Positions 26,111-34,020 of a stretch of DNA of 64,000 nucleotides are shown here, in pieces. The notes below the pieces were generated by a model that was not told the origin of the DNA, searched no databases, and saw nothing but the letters and a program-made list of their open reading frames with translations. Origin of the DNA: Photobacterium angustum (GTDB lineage: Bacteria > Pseudomonadota > Gammaproteobacteria > Enterobacterales > Vibrionaceae). Where the stretch lies: contig NZ_PYOM01000003.1 of NCBI RefSeq assembly GCF_003026365.1, forward strand, positions 186,001 to 250,000. Reading direction: 5' to 3'. The translations under genes were made by a program, and so were the position numbers. Position 1 is the first letter of the stretch. The number at the start of each line of letters is the position of its first letter.

Positions 26111-26856
26111 ATGTCAACAGATACAGTGTTGTACAAACGATCCTATGTTTTCTCTTTTATTATACGCCTATGTCACTGGCTCCGTGCTTTTGCCATATTT
26201 GGTTTGGTGATCACAGGTTTTTATATTGCTTGGCCATTTTTGGTTGCGCCAGATAGCACCAACGTATTAGAGCAAGGCTGGGTACGTTTTGTTCATGAAG
26301 TGCTGGGATTTGTCCTTGTAGCCATTACCTTAATTCGTGCTTATTTGTTCTTCTTTAGTCGCAGTAATGTTTAACGTCGCTCGGTGAAAGATGCAGTAAG
26401 TCCAAATAGCTGGGTAAAACAAATCAAAGCCTATTTTTGGGTTGGACAACCACCCCATCATGGTTCTTACGGCCCGTTACAGTTAGTGGTTTATGCGGGT
26501 ATTTCTATCGACGCTATTTTTTTTCATGAGTGTGACAGGCTTAACCCTATATGCCAACGTATGCCACCTTGATATGGAAGGCCTATTTTGGCTGCATGCT
26601 GAGTGGGTAACCTATGCAATGGGCGGATTAGTTAACGCCCGTGAATAGCACCACATTGTAACTTAGGCATTCATCGTGTTTGTCTTAATTCACGTTTACA
26701 TGGTGATTTGGACAGGTATTCGATTCCGCAATGACTCAGCTGATGCCATTATGTCGGGTTTCGATTACCCCCGTGCACGTTAAAGATAAGAACAAGGGAA
26801 ACCAGCCAGTTCATCATCATACTCACCAAACAAACACTGACCATAAAGGCCACTAG
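26111..26856 (+). pseudogene. hyaC pseudogene (hydrogenase cytochrome b)
   Basis: Close copy of 32726-33469 with several lesions. An in-frame TAA stands at 26372-26374 in place of the codons after SRSNV. An expanded T run at ~26517-26524 shifts the frame. Two Trp codons became TAG (at GAATAGCACC and AACTTAGGCA). Only the first 87 codons remain open. Spacing from the hyaB fragment and the ribosome site is kept. Confidence 0.9.
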
Positions 26857-26861
26857 CACTG

Positions 26862-26948
26862 ATGAAGATATTGCTACTTGTTATTGGCAATGTCTTTTAC
26901 GCCGACGAAGGAGTCGGCGTACATTTCGTCAATTACCTCACCGAAAAC
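26862..26948 (+). pseudogene. hyaD 5' fragment
   Basis: First 29 codons of a hyaD copy, matching 33475-33561 with few changes, then cut exactly after CTCACCGAAAAC by unrelated DNA. The remainder of the same gene resumes at 27589. Confidence 0.88.
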
Positions 26949-27588
26949 ATCTCAGCATAATTATAATCTTTCATATACATTGCCAATATATATTTATATC
27001 TACCCATTTGTATGCAACCTGATTAAAAGTGAAAATCTTGTTTATGATGTAAGTAAAATAGCATCGATTTATAATATTACTCTTATTTAAACATAAACCT
27101 TATTTGTAGCTTAATTACTACAAATAAGGTTTTTATTTGAAAATAAGTCTTACTTTATTTTTACCAAACTTATCGATTATTCAAAAAATCAGCATATTTA
27201 TTAGGTTTTAATCGCAAAATATTTGTTTCCAATACTCACCTAATCAATTATTAAGCACACCGTCAAAAAAAACATAAATAATTGATTATTAATAAAAACA
27301 AAACAATCAATAATGCATACTTATCAACTAACATCACATTTCTTTTATTATTCATCACCTTTTGGATTAAAAAATAGATAGTCATAATCTATTTCCAGCC
27401 TAAAATACTCTTCCCACTGCTGTTATGCGTTCAGTTATTACGTGTCACTCAGTAAATATTTAAAAATAACAACAAAACAATTTCGTGAGACAACGAAATA
27501 ACCTAGGTGGGAAATATGTTAAATCTTGCAATATCGGTTATCCCTATTTTGCTTTTAATTTGGATGATGACAAAAAAGAATGCGTTGC
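26949..27588. other. Foreign ~640-bp insert splitting the hyaD copy
   Basis: AT-rich DNA with no counterpart in the intact hyaD. It contains an intrinsic terminator (27095-27134), a stretch of intergenic character, and a well-formed translation start at 27516 (GGTGG 6-10 bases upstream) opening a hydrophobic 25-codon N-terminus that runs into hyaD sequence. No transposase and no inverted-repeat ends are visible, so it looks like a recombined chromosomal segment and not an insertion sequence. Confidence 0.7.
27095..27134. terminator. Intrinsic terminator inside the insert
   Basis: Perfect 15-bp stem AAACCTTATTTGTAG / CTACAAATAAGGTTT with an 8-base loop and T tract. It presumably ended a gene at the insert's original location. 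Confidence 0.8.
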
Positions 27589-27656
27589 CTACCGCTTTTC
27601 ACAGCCAGAACATCAGATTGATCTCATGGATGGCGGTACCCTTGCGCTTAGTTTGA
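27516..27656 (+). pseudogene. 5' stub of a membrane permease gene fused out of frame to hyaD remnant
   Basis: ATG 27516 with a good ribosome site opens M-L-N-L-A-I-S-V-I-P-I-L-L-L-I-W-M-M-T-K-K-N-A-L-P, a typical first TM of a polytopic permease. It resembles the start of LctP-type lactate permeases, but that is only a visual impression. From 27589 the DNA is hyaD sequence in another frame, and the stub ends at TGA 27654. It is a truncated gene, not functional. Confidence 0.4.
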
Positions 27657-28048
27657 TCCCAACTTTAACCCAATACGATCATCTTATAGTGATTGATACT
27701 GTTAATGCTTCTGGTGTAGATGCTAGCGAAGTGTACTTTTTCGATTTTGATAAAGCACCACCAGAGATCGACTGGCAAGGCAGTGCCTATGAAGTAGAAA
27801 TGCTGCAAACATTGATCATGATGGAATTGGTCGGCGATCGCCCTAAAACATTCGTATTAGGTGTTACCCCTACTGTACTCGAGCCGATGCATTTAGGACT
27901 AACACCTAAAATTTATGCTGCAATTCCTACCATGGAATCAGCCATTCTGAATCATTTAACGGATTTGGGTATTACGTGCGAACGTGTAAACAACATTGAG
28001 ATAAATAGCTTGATCCCAACCGCTTATAAACGAGAATCAGGTACATGA
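27589..28048 (+). pseudogene. hyaD 3' fragment
   Basis: About 150 codons matching HyaD residues 30-180 (YRF..PEHQIDL.DGGTLA..LIPTLTQYDHL) with a few substitutions and an altered C-terminus. Its own start is gone; an open frame reaches back to 27485 only by chance through the insert. The stop TGA overlaps the LysR start (ATGA), as a result of the joint. Confidence 0.85.
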
Positions 28049-29037
28049 CAAATAGTTATACTAGACATCGTTATCAACAACTACCATCACAGCAATCCAT
28101 ACGTATTTTTGAGTCTGCGGCACGCCATTTGAACTTTACACTGGCGGCAGAAGAACTTTCGATTACACAAAGTGGTGTTAGCAAACAAATTAAAGGTTTA
28201 GAACGATTCTTAAATACATCTCTTTTTATAAGAAAAGGGCAAAAGATAGATTTAACAGACACTGGACGTTTATTTTATACCAGCAGCATAAAGGCATTAG
28301 ACTGCCTACAACAAACTATTGACATGATTAAAGGGCAAGCTGGTCAATTACGCTTACAAGCCCCACCAACCTTTGCGAGTCGCTGGTTAATTCCACGTAT
28401 GGAGCAACTTTACAAAAATCTACCTGAGCTATCGCTGCATATCGAAACGACGTGGTTACGGACTATCCAAGACTATATTCAAACAGAGCCCAACCAATTA
28501 GTCATTCATTGCTGTGTTAATTACCCATTTAATAATTTACGAGCTGAATTGCTACGTGAAGAATCACTATTTGTCGTCGTTTCACCTGATTATCTTGCCC
28601 GCAATGGTCAAATAAAGTCAGCACAAGATCTTGTTAATCATACTTTACTGCATACTCGATTAGATGGTCACATTTATTGGGAAACGTGGGCTAATGCTAT
28701 GCACCTCTATGATTTAGATACAACAACAGGTTATGAATTTGAAACATTGGATATGGCATTGTCTGCTGCAGAAAATGGTTTAGGCGTTTTAGTCTGTGAC
28801 TTTGTATTTGCTTTTGAGGCACTTACTAATGGGCGTCTCGTCATCCCCTTTAGCATGCCAATAGTCACGGGATTACGATATGTGCTTCTCAGTCAACCCA
28901 ATAGGCACTATCAGCCATTACAGCAGAGTTACCTTAACTGGCTACATCAACAAATTAAGCAAGATAATCAGGAGATGGAACAATATCTTATAGATCTCAG
29001 CCTCGACACTTCAGAACGCATAAAAGGCATTTTATAA
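28045..29037 (+). CDS. LysR-family regulator, copy 1 (GcvA-like)
   Basis: 330 residues. The N-terminal HTH (~15-75) contains IRIFESAARHLNFTLAAEELSITQSGVSKQIKGLE, identical in the two window copies. The C-terminal LysR substrate domain follows (~100-300). There are about 20 substitutions relative to the copy at 37520, nearly all after residue 78, so DNA specificity should be the same while ligand response may differ. The frame is fully open despite the decayed hya genes in front. The promoter of the original is absent, because the homology starts just before the ATG, so expression would depend on the upstream remnant. Confidence 0.85.
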   Translation: MTNSYTRHRYQQLPSQQSIRIFESAARHLNFTLAAEELSITQSGVSKQIKGLERFLNTSLFIRKGQKIDLTDTGRLFYTSSIKALDCLQQTIDMIKGQAGQLRLQAPPTFASRWLIPRMEQLYKNLPELSLHIETTWLRTIQDYIQTEPNQLVIHCCVNYPFNNLRAELLREESLFVVVSPDYLARNGQIKSAQDLVNHTLLHTRLDGHIYWETWANAMHLYDLDTTTGYEFETLDMALSAAENGLGVLVCDFVFAFEALTNGRLVIPFSMPIVTGLRYVLLSQPNRHYQPLQQSYLNWLHQQIKQDNQEMEQYLIDLSLDTSERIKGIL

Positions 29038-29310
29038 ACACAACTTAAGCCAATGCAGAAAATTATCTAACGGGTAAATTAAAATTAGCTTTATCTAAAA
29101 TCAGCATGGCGTAAGATAAAGAAAGTAATTATATATTTCTATATCAATCATTCTTAAACAACGAGAATAGCAAGAATCCATCATTTTTTTGACACTGATT
29201 GTACCTTTATCACAATTATGCAACAAGGTTAGCATGAAAAACTAGACACTAAGATCTCAAAATAATTATAATGTGATTTTAATTATATTTAGAATCATCT
29301 AAATTAATTT

Positions 29311-29398
29311 CATACCTAGCCGGTAATTATGCACCTTGCCTAGAAATAATCAGAAATTATTGATTATTAAACCTCATTTAACAATGGGGCTTTTTTTA
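29311..29398 (+). ncRNA. Candidate small RNA element with terminator, copy 1
   Basis: The block CATACCTAGCCGGTAATTA...CTTGCCTA.AAATAATC.GAAATTATTGATTATTAA (written with gaps) is far better conserved with the copy at 38813 than the DNA around it. It ends in a hairpin CCTCAT-TTAACA-ATGGGG plus a T run. Conservation plus terminator suggests a short transcript or a 3' UTR element. I recognise no family. Confidence 0.35.
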
Positions 29399-29776
29399 CC
29401 CCCTTTCACTGCCATAATTACCCTTAGATTTAATAAGGCTTACCTTTCAATTAAAAGCATAATATAGCGAACACTTTATAAGAGATACCCTCCATTTTAC
29501 TGATAAAGGCCCAACAGCAATCAAAGTGACAATGCCAAATATGAGGGCATAAATACAGATATTAGACTCTGTAATAGTCCCGATATATTGTTGGTTATGA
29601 GTAAGAAATTCTGTTTTCGTGCGCTATTTTCACAAAAGATCACTAGATTTGAGATGATTCGAACAAGGCTATACGGCAACAATCAATCTTGCACCAATTT
29701 TGTTGAGTAAAAAAATTAGTTATTTATGCATACCCCCATTTTTGATTTTTTATATTGTCATACAAAATTCAAAAAT

Positions 29777-29790
29777 ATGATATAGATCAA
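29777..29790 (+). promoter_or_regulatory. FNR-like site upstream of hyaA
   Basis: ATGAT-ATAG-ATCAA matches the FNR palindrome TTGAT-N4-ATCAA with one mismatch, ~85 bp before the hyaA start. Anaerobic induction of hydrogenase would be expected. Confidence 0.5.
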
Positions 29791-29870
29791 TCATCTCTCA
29801 TCATTACAAGCCTAAAATCTGCACGCTATTCCCTTAGCGTATAAATATTCATAATAAACAAGGTTGATAG

Positions 29871-31007
29871 ATGGACTCGCATGCAGCCCTTTTCGAACTA
29901 GGCAAGAAGCGTCTTGCAGAGTTACGAGCAATGAAATCTCTTCGTGAGGAATCATTCAAAGATAAATTAGAACAAAATGGCATTACCCGTCGTGACTTCA
30001 TGATTTGGAGTGCCACTATTACATCCCTACTGGCTTTACCTTTACCGTTTAGCACCATGGTTGCAGAAGCTGCAGAGCTTTCCGATCGCGTGCCTCTTAT
30101 CTGGTTAAGCCTTGCAGAATGTACTGGCTGTTCTGAATCACTAACACGTACAACCACTCCAGATATTAGTACCCTTTTATTTGAACATGTTTCTCTTGAG
30201 TACCAAGAAGTATTAATGGCAGCGGCTGGTCAACAAGCTGAAGAAAACCTAGAAAACGCAATGAAAGCGTACAAAGGCAAATACCTATTAGCAGCAGAAG
30301 GCGCGGTTCCTACTGCTAATAACGGTATTTATCTTACGCTTGGCAGCAAAGCTGAAACTGGTATGTCACTGATCAAGCGTGTGGCTAATGATGCAGCAGC
30401 CGTTATTTGTGTTGGTACTTGTTCTTCTTTCGGTGGTGTACAGGCAGCTCGTCCTAACCCAACAGGTGCGAAAAGCGTAGGTGCTGTGATTGATCGCCCA
30501 GTGATTAACGTTGCAGGTTGCCCACCAAACCCAGCCAATATCACGGGTACATTGATGTACTACATTATGTTTGGTCGTCTTCCTGCTCTTGATATGTTTA
30601 ACCGTCCTAAGTGGGCATATGGCGCACGTGTGCATGATAACTGTGAGCGTCGTGGTCACTTTGATGCCGGTGAATTTGTAACGGAATTTGGTGATGACAA
30701 CGCTAAGCAAGGTTATTGCTTATTTAAGATGGGTTGTAAAGGTCCATACACTTACAACAACTGCCCTACAGAGCGCTTTAACGCGCATACAAGCTGGCCT
30801 GTTCTTGCAGGTCATGGCTGCATTGGATGTTCTGAACCAGATTTTTGGGATGAAATGGCGTATTTCGAAAAACCATTAAGCCGTCAGCCTTTACATGGTT
30901 TAGATGCCACTGCCGATACCATTGGCGCAGTGACATTAGGCGTTACTGCTGTAGGTATTGGCGCTCACGCAGTGAGTAGTATTTTTGCAAAGAAAGTCGA
31001 GGAATAA
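29871..31007 (+). CDS. hyaA: [NiFe] hydrogenase-1 small subunit
   Basis: 378 residues. Fe-S electron-transfer subunit of the periplasm-facing, membrane-bound uptake hydrogenase. Tat signal TRRDFMIWSATITSLLALP with RR at ~40-41. Cluster ligands: CTGCSESL, CVGTCSSFGG and AGCPPNP (proximal), HDNCERRGHF, MGCKGPYTYNNCP and GCIGCSEPDFWD (medial and distal). The CTGCSESLTR segment (with extra Cys beside the proximal site) is as in O2-tolerant hydrogenases. A C-terminal TM anchor (VTLGVTAVGIGAHAVS) precedes the charged tail. First gene of hyaABCD; the next starts 3 bp after the stop. Confidence 0.94.
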   Translation: MDSHAALFELGKKRLAELRAMKSLREESFKDKLEQNGITRRDFMIWSATITSLLALPLPFSTMVAEAAELSDRVPLIWLSLAECTGCSESLTRTTTPDISTLLFEHVSLEYQEVLMAAAGQQAEENLENAMKAYKGKYLLAAEGAVPTANNGIYLTLGSKAETGMSLIKRVANDAAAVICVGTCSSFGGVQAARPNPTGAKSVGAVIDRPVINVAGCPPNPANITGTLMYYIMFGRLPALDMFNRPKWAYGARVHDNCERRGHFDAGEFVTEFGDDNAKQGYCLFKMGCKGPYTYNNCPTERFNAHTSWPVLAGHGCIGCSEPDFWDEMAYFEKPLSRQPLHGLDATADTIGAVTLGVTAVGIGAHAVSSIFAKKVEE

Positions 31008-31010
31008 TTC

Positions 31011-32714
31011 ATGAGCAAGCGTGTCGTAATCGATCCCATTACTCGTATCGAAGGCCACTTACGCATCGAAGTTGAACTTGATGCTAACAATGTTATTGAA
31101 AAAGCTTATGCCTCTTCAACCCTGTTCCGTGGTTTAGAGATCATCATGAAAGGCCGTACACCTTATGATGTAGGCCTATTAATGCAGCGTATTTGTGGTG
31201 TATGTACATCATCACACTACCTATGTGGCACATTAGCGGTTGAAAATGCCATTAATGCTCAAGTGCCTATTAACGCGAAATACATTCGTAGCTTGATTTT
31301 AACGTCACTTGAAATGCACGACCACATTGTTCATTTCTACCTACTACACGGCCTTGACTGGGTGGATGTGGTTTCTGCATTAAGTGCCGATCCTGCAAAA
31401 GCGGCACAAGAAGCAATGAAGTGGTCTAAAATACCAATGGCTGCGGGTGAAGGTGAACTACGTGCAGTACAAGAAAAAGTACAAGGCTTAGTAAACACAG
31501 GTAAGTTAGGTCCATTTGCTAACGCATACTGGGGCAATAAAACTTACGCTTTCACACCAGAGCAAAATCTAATTGGTTTATCTCACTACCTAAAAGCACT
31601 TGAAGTTCAACGTATTGGCGCTGAAATGATGGCAATTTGGGGTGGCAAAAACCCGCACCCACAATCTATTGTTGTTGGTGGTGTAACATGTGTTCGTGAC
31701 ATGTTAGATCCTGCTCGCCTGCAAGAGTTTAAACAAAAGTTTGTTCATGTCGCTGAATTTATTGAACGTGCCTATCAAGCGGACATTTTGATGGCGGCAG
31801 CTGCATTTGGCAAAGAGCCAAGTGTATTAGGCGGCTGTAACGTTAGCACTTTCATGTGTAGTGAATCTATTCAGCTAAACGAAGAAGAACAGCTATTTAC
31901 TGGCGGTGTTATTCGAAACAAAGATCTTACTAAAGCAGAAAATGTTGACCTTAGCCTCATTGCTGAAGATGTGACCCACTCATGGTACAACGCTGATAAA
32001 CCACAGCACCCATTTGATGGTACAACGATTCCTGAGCACACTCCGTTTATTGAACGTGACACCTTAGAAGGTAAACGTCCAACGATTAACGAAGCGGGTA
32101 AATATTCTTGGGTTAAATCACCACGCTATAACGGCGAGCCTGTTGAAGTTGGTCCACTAGCCACTATTGCAGTGAACTATGCAAAAGGTAATCCATACGT
32201 TGTACCAGTTGTTAACGAGTTCTTAAAAACAACAGGATTACCTGCTGGTGCGCTATTTACAACATTGGGTCGTACAGCTGCACGTATGCTTCATACCTTA
32301 ATCATTGCACGTAATGGTTTAACTACCTTTGAATCTATGGTCGCAAACCTAAATTCAGATCAAACTACGTACATTGAGCCAACCATTGATCCTAAAAAAG
32401 AATACAAAGGTGTAGGTGTGATTGAAGCGCCTCGTGGTTTATTAAGTCACTGGCTACGTATTAAAGACGGTTTAGTTGAAAACTATCAAGCAGTTGTTCC
32501 TACCACATGGAACGCAAGCCCAATTGATGGCAACGGCAAAATTGCACCTTATGAAGCTTCTTTAGTCGGCTTAAAGTTAGAAGATCCAACTAAGCCTCTT
32601 GAAGTTCTTCGTGTGATCCACTCATTTGACCCATGTATGGCGTGTTCAGTACACGTGATGGATTACAAAGGCCAATCTTTGAGTGAATTCCGTATTCCAG
32701 CACAAGCAGTGTAA
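31011..32714 (+). CDS. hyaB: [NiFe] hydrogenase-1 large subunit
   Basis: 567 residues. Catalytic subunit oxidising H2 at a Ni-Fe(CN)2CO site. N-terminal ligand motif RICGVC at 60-65 (Cys62, Cys65) and C-terminal DPCMACSVH (Cys542, Cys545, His548). The 19-residue tail after His548 is the expected peptide removed by the HyaD protease after nickel insertion. It is co-exported with HyaA through Tat. Its 3' end is duplicated at 25734-26099. GAGGAATAATTC precedes the ATG. Confidence 0.95.
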   Translation: MSKRVVIDPITRIEGHLRIEVELDANNVIEKAYASSTLFRGLEIIMKGRTPYDVGLLMQRICGVCTSSHYLCGTLAVENAINAQVPINAKYIRSLILTSLEMHDHIVHFYLLHGLDWVDVVSALSADPAKAAQEAMKWSKIPMAAGEGELRAVQEKVQGLVNTGKLGPFANAYWGNKTYAFTPEQNLIGLSHYLKALEVQRIGAEMMAIWGGKNPHPQSIVVGGVTCVRDMLDPARLQEFKQKFVHVAEFIERAYQADILMAAAAFGKEPSVLGGCNVSTFMCSESIQLNEEEQLFTGGVIRNKDLTKAENVDLSLIAEDVTHSWYNADKPQHPFDGTTIPEHTPFIERDTLEGKRPTINEAGKYSWVKSPRYNGEPVEVGPLATIAVNYAKGNPYVVPVVNEFLKTTGLPAGALFTTLGRTAARMLHTLIIARNGLTTFESMVANLNSDQTTYIEPTIDPKKEYKGVGVIEAPRGLLSHWLRIKDGLVENYQAVVPTTWNASPIDGNGKIAPYEASLVGLKLEDPTKPLEVLRVIHSFDPCMACSVHVMDYKGQSLSEFRIPAQAV

Positions 32715-32725
32715 GGAAGGAATTT

Positions 32726-33469
32726 ATGTCAACAGATACAGTGTTGTACAAACGATCCTATGTTTTCTCTTTTATTATACGTCTATGTCACTGGCTCCGT
32801 GCTTTTGCCATATTTGGTTTAGTGGTCACAGGCTTTTATATTGCTTGGCCATTCTTAGTTGCGCCTGATAGCACCAACGTATTGGAGCAAGGCTGGGTAC
32901 GTTTTGTTCATGAAGTACTGGGATTTGTCCTTGTTGCTGTGACGTTAATTCGTGCTTATTTGTTCTTCTTTAGCCGCAGTAATGTCGAAAGACGTTCAGT
33001 AAAAGATGCTGTAAGTCCAAATAGCTGGGTAAAACAAATCAAAGCCTATTTTTGGGTTGGACAACCACCCCATCATGGTGCTTACGGCCCGTTACAGTTA
33101 GTGGTTTATGCGGGTATTTCTATCGCGGCTATTTTCATGTGTGTGACTGGCTTAACCCTATATGCCAACGTATACCACCTTGGTATGGGAGGCCTATTTT
33201 GGCAGCCTGCTGAGTGGGTAACCTACGCAATGGGCGGATTAGCTAACGTCCGTGAATGGCACCACATTGTAACTTGGGCATTCATCGTGTTTGTCTTAAT
33301 TCACGTTTACATGGTGATTTGGACAGGTATTCGATTCCGCAATGGCTCAGCTGACGCCATTATGTCGGGCTTCGATTACCACCCAGTGCACATTGAAGAT
33401 AAGAACAAGGGTAACGACCCTGTTCAGCATCAAACTCACCAAACAAACACTGACCATAAAGGCCACTAG
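32726..33469 (+). CDS. hyaC: Hydrogenase-1 b-type cytochrome subunit
   Basis: 247 residues, inner-membrane dihaem cytochrome b that passes electrons from HyaA to the quinone pool. About four TM helices: RLCHWLRAFAIFGLVVTGFYI, VHEVLGFVLVAVTLIRAYLFF, LVVYAGISIAAIFMCVTGL and HHIVTWAFIVFVLIHVYMVIW (written as separate helices). Haem-ligand histidines are visible in CHW, FVHEV, and REWHHI...IHVY. The soluble C-terminus is His-rich (HQTHQTNTDHKGH), perhaps metal-binding. The ribosome site AAGGAAGG is 6 bases before the start. Confidence 0.92.
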   Translation: MSTDTVLYKRSYVFSFIIRLCHWLRAFAIFGLVVTGFYIAWPFLVAPDSTNVLEQGWVRFVHEVLGFVLVAVTLIRAYLFFFSRSNVERRSVKDAVSPNSWVKQIKAYFWVGQPPHHGAYGPLQLVVYAGISIAAIFMCVTGLTLYANVYHLGMGGLFWQPAEWVTYAMGGLANVREWHHIVTWAFIVFVLIHVYMVIWTGIRFRNGSADAIMSGFDYHPVHIEDKNKGNDPVQHQTHQTNTDHKGH

Positions 33470-33474
33470 CACTA

Positions 33475-34020
33475 ATGAAGATATTGCTACTTGGTATTGG
33501 CAATGTCTTGTACGCCGACGAAGGAGTCGGCGTACATTTCGTCAATTACCTCACCGAAAACTACCGCTTTTCACACCCAGAACATCAGATTGATCTCGTG
33601 GATGGCGGTACCCTTGCGCATAGTTTGATCCCAACCTTAACCCAATACGATCACCTTATAGTGATTGATACCGTTAATGCTGCTGGTGTAGATGCTGGCG
33701 AAGTGTACTTTTTCGATTTTGATAAAGCGCCACCTGAGATCGATTGGCAAGGCAGTGCCCATGAAGTAGAAATGCTGCAAACATTGATCATGATGGAATT
33801 GGTCGGCGATCGCCCTAAAACATTCGTATTAGGTGTTACCCCTACTGTACTCGAGCCGATGCATTTAGGACTAACACCTAAAATTTGTGCTGCTATTCCT
33901 ACTATGGAGTCAGCTATTCTGAATCATTTAACGGATTTGGGTATTACCTGCGAACGTGTAAATAATATTGAGATTAATAGCTTGATCCCAACCGCTTATA
34001 AACGAGGAGTAGATGCATGA
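33475..34020 (+). CDS. hyaD: Hydrogenase-1 maturation endopeptidase
   Basis: 181 residues. Cytosolic nickel-dependent protease of the HyaD/HybD family that trims the HyaB C-terminus. LGIGNVLYADEGVGV at ~5-19 includes the metal-ligand Glu/Asp (DEG). DGGTLAHSLIP at ~43 carries the next acidic ligand, and a His ligand occurs in the ~96 region (SAHEVEML). It starts 5 bp after hyaC, and its last 4 bp overlap the next start (ATGA), so translation is coupled to the HypF-like gene. Confidence 0.9.
   Translation: MKILLLGIGNVLYADEGVGVHFVNYLTENYRFSHPEHQIDLVDGGTLAHSLIPTLTQYDHLIVIDTVNAAGVDAGEVYFFDFDKAPPEIDWQGSAHEVEMLQTLIMMELVGDRPKTFVLGVTPTVLEPMHLGLTPKICAAIPTMESAILNHLTDLGITCERVNNIEINSLIPTAYKRGVDA

Larger units (their letters stand above)
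25734..29410 (+). repeat. Degenerate partial duplicate of the hya-lysR region (copy 1)
   Basis: 25734-26948 matches 32349-33561 (3' end of hyaB, hyaC, start of hyaD). 27589-28040 matches 33561-34013 (rest of hyaD). 28040-29410 matches ~37515-38920 (LysR gene and its downstream non-coding element). All are direct repeats. Relative to the intact locus, copy 1 has ~640 bp of unrelated DNA inside hyaD and lacks the 3.5 kb holding the HypF-like, small secreted protein and transaminase genes. Hydrogenase parts have decayed; the LysR part has not. Confidence 0.9.
29038..29870. other. Intergenic region between LysR copy 1 and hyaA
   Basis: About 830 bp. 29038-29410 is the downstream element duplicated after the other LysR copy (conserved TTGACA at 29189, conserved block and terminator, see separate entry). 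29411-29870 is unique and AT-rich, and carries the FNR-like site near the hyaA start. No ORF worth calling. Confidence 0.6.

Noticed and set aside
26878..27090. 70-codon ORF across the hyaD fragment and insert
   Set aside because: It begins out of frame within the hyaD remnant and continues by chance into AT-rich insert sequence.
26949..27588. Insert in the hyaD copy considered as an insertion sequence
   Set aside because: No terminal inverted repeats, target-site duplication or transposase frame; its features are those of ordinary chromosomal DNA.
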